A DNA stretch of 24,451 nt from JAENVU01 sp031422675 (GTDB lineage: Bacteria; Actinomycetota; Acidimicrobiia; IMCC26256; JAENVU01): positions 1 to 24,451 of the forward strand of contig JANPMG010000081.1 of NCBI GenBank assembly GCA_031422675.1, given 5' to 3'. The position numbers were made by a program, and so were the translations under genes. Numbering within the stretch: the stretch's first letter is position 1; each line of letters begins with the position of its first letter. Below, piece after piece: positions 22,471 to 24,451 of this stretch. The notes beneath the pieces were generated by a model, which searched no databases, was not told the DNA's origin, and worked only from the letters and a program-made list of their open reading frames with translations.

Positions 22471-23252
22471 TGTCTACCCCCATGCCTCTCGAAGTGACGA
22501 ACGCCGCAACCCCCGACAACCGGCCATCAATGGAATGCACCGTCGACGAGTTAGCCCGCCTCGCGGGTCTGCCGGTCCGCACGATCCAGGAATACAAGAC
22601 CCTCGGGATCCTCCCCGCTCCCCGCCGTCAAGGTCGCGTCGGCCTCTACGGACCCAGTCACCTTCGTCGCCTCGAGCTCATCGCCCGACTCCGCGAACGC
22701 GGCTACTCACTCGCCGGCATCGGCGACTTGCTCGGCAACTGGAGCGCCGGTGCCGACCTCGGCGAGGTACTCGGTCTCGAACCCGACCAACTCGTCCACA
22801 TCGACGAACCCGGAGCGCCCGCCACCCTCGAACAGCTCAGTGCGCTGCTGCCCGCGATGATCCCAGCGCACCTCGACGCACTGGTCGCCACCGGAGTAAT
22901 CGAACGATGTCGGCCCGACCGCTTCTGCGTTCCCAGCCCATCGCTCCTCCAACTCGCCATCGACTCCCAGGCCGCGGGTCTCGTACCCGACGACGTGATC
23001 GCTCTGCTCGGTGCGATTCGACGCGCCGCGGACACCGTCGCCGACGAAGTCCTCCACCAAATCGGACAGCTGCCAACCGAGGCCACTACCGAAGCCGCCA
23101 CTGCGCTCCTCCAACGGGGACGTGGCCTCCTCGCCCACGGTGTCGGCCGGCTCACCCTCCACCGGATCGGACAACGACTCGGCATCAGCGACGAAGCCGA
23201 CCTCGACCCCGCCCTCAGTCGCATCATCGAGAGCCGCGGCAACCCGAAATGA
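22470..23252 (+). CDS. MerR-family transcriptional regulator
   Basis: A 260-residue regulator. The N-terminal winged helix is clear: CTVDELARLAGLPVRTIQEYKTLGIL (23-48), PRRQGRVGLYGPSHLRRLELIARLRERGYSLAGIGDLL (51-88). The long C-terminal part (helical, SALLPAMIPAHLDALVATGVIER, VPDDVIALLGAIRRAADTVADEVL) is the ligand or dimer domain and lacks an obvious metal-binding Cys cluster (only C147 and C152 in RCRPDRFCVP). GTG 22470 fits the leaderless promoter. ATG 22482 (M5) and ATG 22530 (M21) are alternatives. It shares an ATGA overlap with the downstream methyltransferase, so the two are co-expressed, and it is likely to control the divergent APH gene too. Confidence 0.86.
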   Translation: MSTPMPLEVTNAATPDNRPSMECTVDELARLAGLPVRTIQEYKTLGILPAPRRQGRVGLYGPSHLRRLELIARLRERGYSLAGIGDLLGNWSAGADLGEVLGLEPDQLVHIDEPGAPATLEQLSALLPAMIPAHLDALVATGVIERCRPDRFCVPSPSLLQLAIDSQAAGLVPDDVIALLGAIRRAADTVADEVLHQIGQLPTEATTEAATALLQRGRGLLAHGVGRLTLHRIGQRLGISDEADLDPALSRIIESRGNPK

Positions 23253-24106
23253 CCAGCACTGCGAACCAGGCACAGTCCGAAGCATGGAACGGCGAACACG
23301 GCGAACGTTGGGTAGCGAGCGCGGATGAACGCGACCGGATTCTCGCTCCCGTTGCCGACGCCCTCTTCGTCGCGGCCGGGCTGACCACAGGACTTCGCGT
23401 CCTCGACATCGGCTGCGGCTGCGGAGTCACGACCCTCAGAGCCGCAGCCCTCGTCGGCGATACCGGAGCTGCAATCGGCATCGACCTCTCCGGGCCGATG
23501 CTCGACCTCGCGCGACAACGCGCGGTCCGTGCGGGAGCCACCAACACCGACTTCGTGCAGGGCGATGGGCAAACTCACACGTTCGATCCGGCATCGGTCG
23601 ACGTGATCATCGGCCGGTTCGGAACGATGTTCTTCTCCGATCCGGTCGCGGCGTTCGCCAACATCGGCACGGCCCTTCGACCAGGCGGACGACTCGTCCT
23701 CGCGACGTGGCAGCCGCTCGGCGCGAACGAGTGGCTCATCGTCCCCGGCGCGGCCCTTCTCAATCACACCGCGATGCCCGCGGCCGCCTCCGACGACGGG
23801 CCGGGAATGTTCGCCCAGTCCGACCCCGAGATCGTCACCTCAATACTGCGCGCCGCGGGCTTCGTCGACATTGCCCTCGAAGCCACCGAGGTGACCTTCA
23901 CCCTCGGCCAAACCATCGACGAAGCCGTCGCGTACCTCGCCGACAGTGGACCCGGACGCGTCCTGCTCGAATCCATCCCCGAAGGCCCAGCCCGCGACAC
24001 TGCCCTCGCGGACGTCGCCGACGCCCTCGTCGACCACCGCGGTGAATCCGGTGTCCAACTCGGTGGCGGAATCTGGCTCATCACCGCAACACGACCAGCC
24101 CGCTGA
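23249..24106 (+). CDS. class I SAM-dependent methyltransferase (UbiE-like)
   Basis: A 285-residue methyltransferase. The N-terminus QSEAWNGEHGERWV is the actinobacterial UbiE-like start. Motif I VLDIGCGCGVTTL (about 51-63), AIGIDLSGPMLDLARQRA (about 76-93), FVQGDGQTHTF and VIIGRFGTMFFSDPVAAFANI, LRPGGRLVLATW follow in order. The region after 175 (GPGMFAQSDPEIVTSILRAAGFVDIALEA) is a typical substrate-side insertion and cap. The substrate is unknown. Being coupled to a MerR regulator, it may act on the ligand that regulator senses (inference). Confidence 0.88.
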   Translation: MTSTANQAQSEAWNGEHGERWVASADERDRILAPVADALFVAAGLTTGLRVLDIGCGCGVTTLRAAALVGDTGAAIGIDLSGPMLDLARQRAVRAGATNTDFVQGDGQTHTFDPASVDVIIGRFGTMFFSDPVAAFANIGTALRPGGRLVLATWQPLGANEWLIVPGAALLNHTAMPAAASDDGPGMFAQSDPEIVTSILRAAGFVDIALEATEVTFTLGQTIDEAVAYLADSGPGRVLLESIPEGPARDTALADVADALVDHRGESGVQLGGGIWLITATRPAR

Positions 24107-24120
24107 CAGGATGGCCGGTC

Positions 24121-24335
24121 ATGCGGGTACTCGTCACCAACGATGACGGCATCGACGCCGTCGGTATCCAACGACCGGCCCTCGCACTCTCGCGAGACGA
24201 CCGCTTCGAGGTGCTCGTCGTCTCACCCGACCACGTCACGCTTGACCAATACGGGCACGGCTGCCGGCCATCGACGAGGCCCTCGCGGAGGGTCTCGAAG
24301 CCACCTCTCAGCAAGCTGCCGCGGACTTTCGCTGA
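24121..24335 (+). pseudogene. surE: surE remnant (5'/3'-nucleotidase, N-terminal fragment)
   Basis: MRVLVTNDDGIDAVGIQ and LALSRDDRFEVLVVSPD match the first 37 residues or so of SurE nucleotidases, including the metal-site Asp pair D8/D9. The sequence then loses homology: intact SurE is about 250 residues and the core (SGTxxA and later motifs) is missing. A different frame from 24261 reads LPAIDEALAEGLEATSQQ up to a TGA at 24335, possibly a decayed C-terminus left by an internal deletion. No functional enzyme is expected. Confidence 0.6.
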
Positions 24336-24338
24336 CTC

Positions 24339-24369
24339 GAGCCGGTCGCAACGCTGTCGCGACCGGCTC
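24339..24369. terminator. perfect 11-bp hairpin downstream of tRNA-Pro
   Basis: GAGCCGGTCGC (24339-24349) pairs perfectly with GCGACCGGCTC (24359-24369) around a 9-nt loop. It sits 25 nt beyond the 3' end of the tRNA (minus strand) and just after the surE remnant (plus). It probably ends one or both transcripts. There is no U-tract directly after the stem; on the plus strand a TCTTTT follows 17 nt later. Confidence 0.45.
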
Positions 24370-24394
24370 CTAGACCTGTGAGCTGCTCTTTTGG

Positions 24395-24451
24395 TGGTCG
24401 GGCTGCCGGGACTCGAACCCGGGACCTTCGGTCCCCCAGACCGACGCGCTA
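24395..24451 (-). tRNA. tRNA-Pro (GGG), 3' part, cut by the right edge
   Basis: Read on the minus strand, the 3' part of a tRNA is clear. The anticodon stem TCGGT/ACCGA closes the loop CTGGGGG, so the anticodon is GGG (Pro). The T arm CCGGG-TTCGAGT-CCCGG and the acceptor strand CAGCCCG with discriminator A and encoded CCA follow. The 5' acceptor strand and most of the D arm lie outside the window. Confidence 0.9.

Noticed and set aside
22193..23248. Long N-terminal extension of the last methyltransferase frame
   Set aside because: It covers the MerR gene in another frame and is Arg/Pro-rich; the ATGA-coupled start at 23249 fits the family.
1..24451. CRISPR arrays, rRNA, transposases or integrases
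   Set aside because: No regularly spaced repeats, rRNA-like blocks or recombinase motifs were found on either strand.

Overview
This 24.5-kb window is a high-GC bacterial chromosome segment. GTG starts, four-base ATGA gene overlaps, probable leaderless starts and several actinobacterial families (MEDS/HATPase anti-sigma factors, ArsR-rhodanese fusions, MBL-rhodanese fusions, DUF3159/VC0807-like proteins) point to an actinobacterium. An environmental lineage such as Acidimicrobiia is a guess that the sequence alone does not prove. No rRNA, CRISPR array, integrase or transposase was seen. The right edge cuts into a tRNA-Pro gene.

Layout. 1-3798 (minus) is a four-gene run: an inactive-looking E2-type acyltransferase, a gamma-glutamyltransferase, a MoxR ATPase and a VWA/CoxE-like protein cut by the left edge. 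3923-5146 is a saccharopine-dehydrogenase-like oxidoreductase. 5220-6308 (minus) holds a small membrane protein and a hemolysin-III/PAQR protein. 6416-8272 holds a degenerate metallo-beta-lactamase-fold protein and a MEDS-HATPase regulator. 8357-9604 (minus) is a conserved-looking protein of unknown function. 9897-12050 is a three-gene surface-protein operon. 12058-14006 (minus) holds a DUF3159-like membrane protein and a PI-PLC-type lipoprotein. 14172-15230 holds an isoprenylcysteine-methyltransferase-like protein, preceded by a CsoR/CstR-like operator, and a small dimeric alpha/beta-barrel protein.

The most interesting part is the divergent cluster at 15511-21431. The minus arm runs ArsR-rhodanese, ArsM-like methyltransferase, VOC protein and a second methyltransferase. 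The plus arm runs SRPBCC protein, MBL-double-rhodanese protein and MFS transporter. The two arms face each other across a palindrome that contains the -35 boxes of both. The ArsM-like gene has an in-frame TGA exactly where the family carries a conserved Cys. The reading frame continues for 60 codons past it and ends in an ATGA overlap with the next gene, and a hairpin follows the TGA at the distance expected of a bacterial SECIS. I read this as a probable selenoprotein in a sulfur/selenium or metalloid detoxification cluster. Conventional gene calling would truncate it at 201 residues.

The right end has an aminoglycoside-phosphotransferase-like gene divergent from a MerR regulator plus methyltransferase pair, with a 7+7-bp dyad between them. 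After these come a broken surE remnant and tRNA-Pro(GGG). A long hairpin with closely similar sequence occurs twice (8290-8345 and 12912-12957), each time about 15 nt after the stop of a minus-strand gene.
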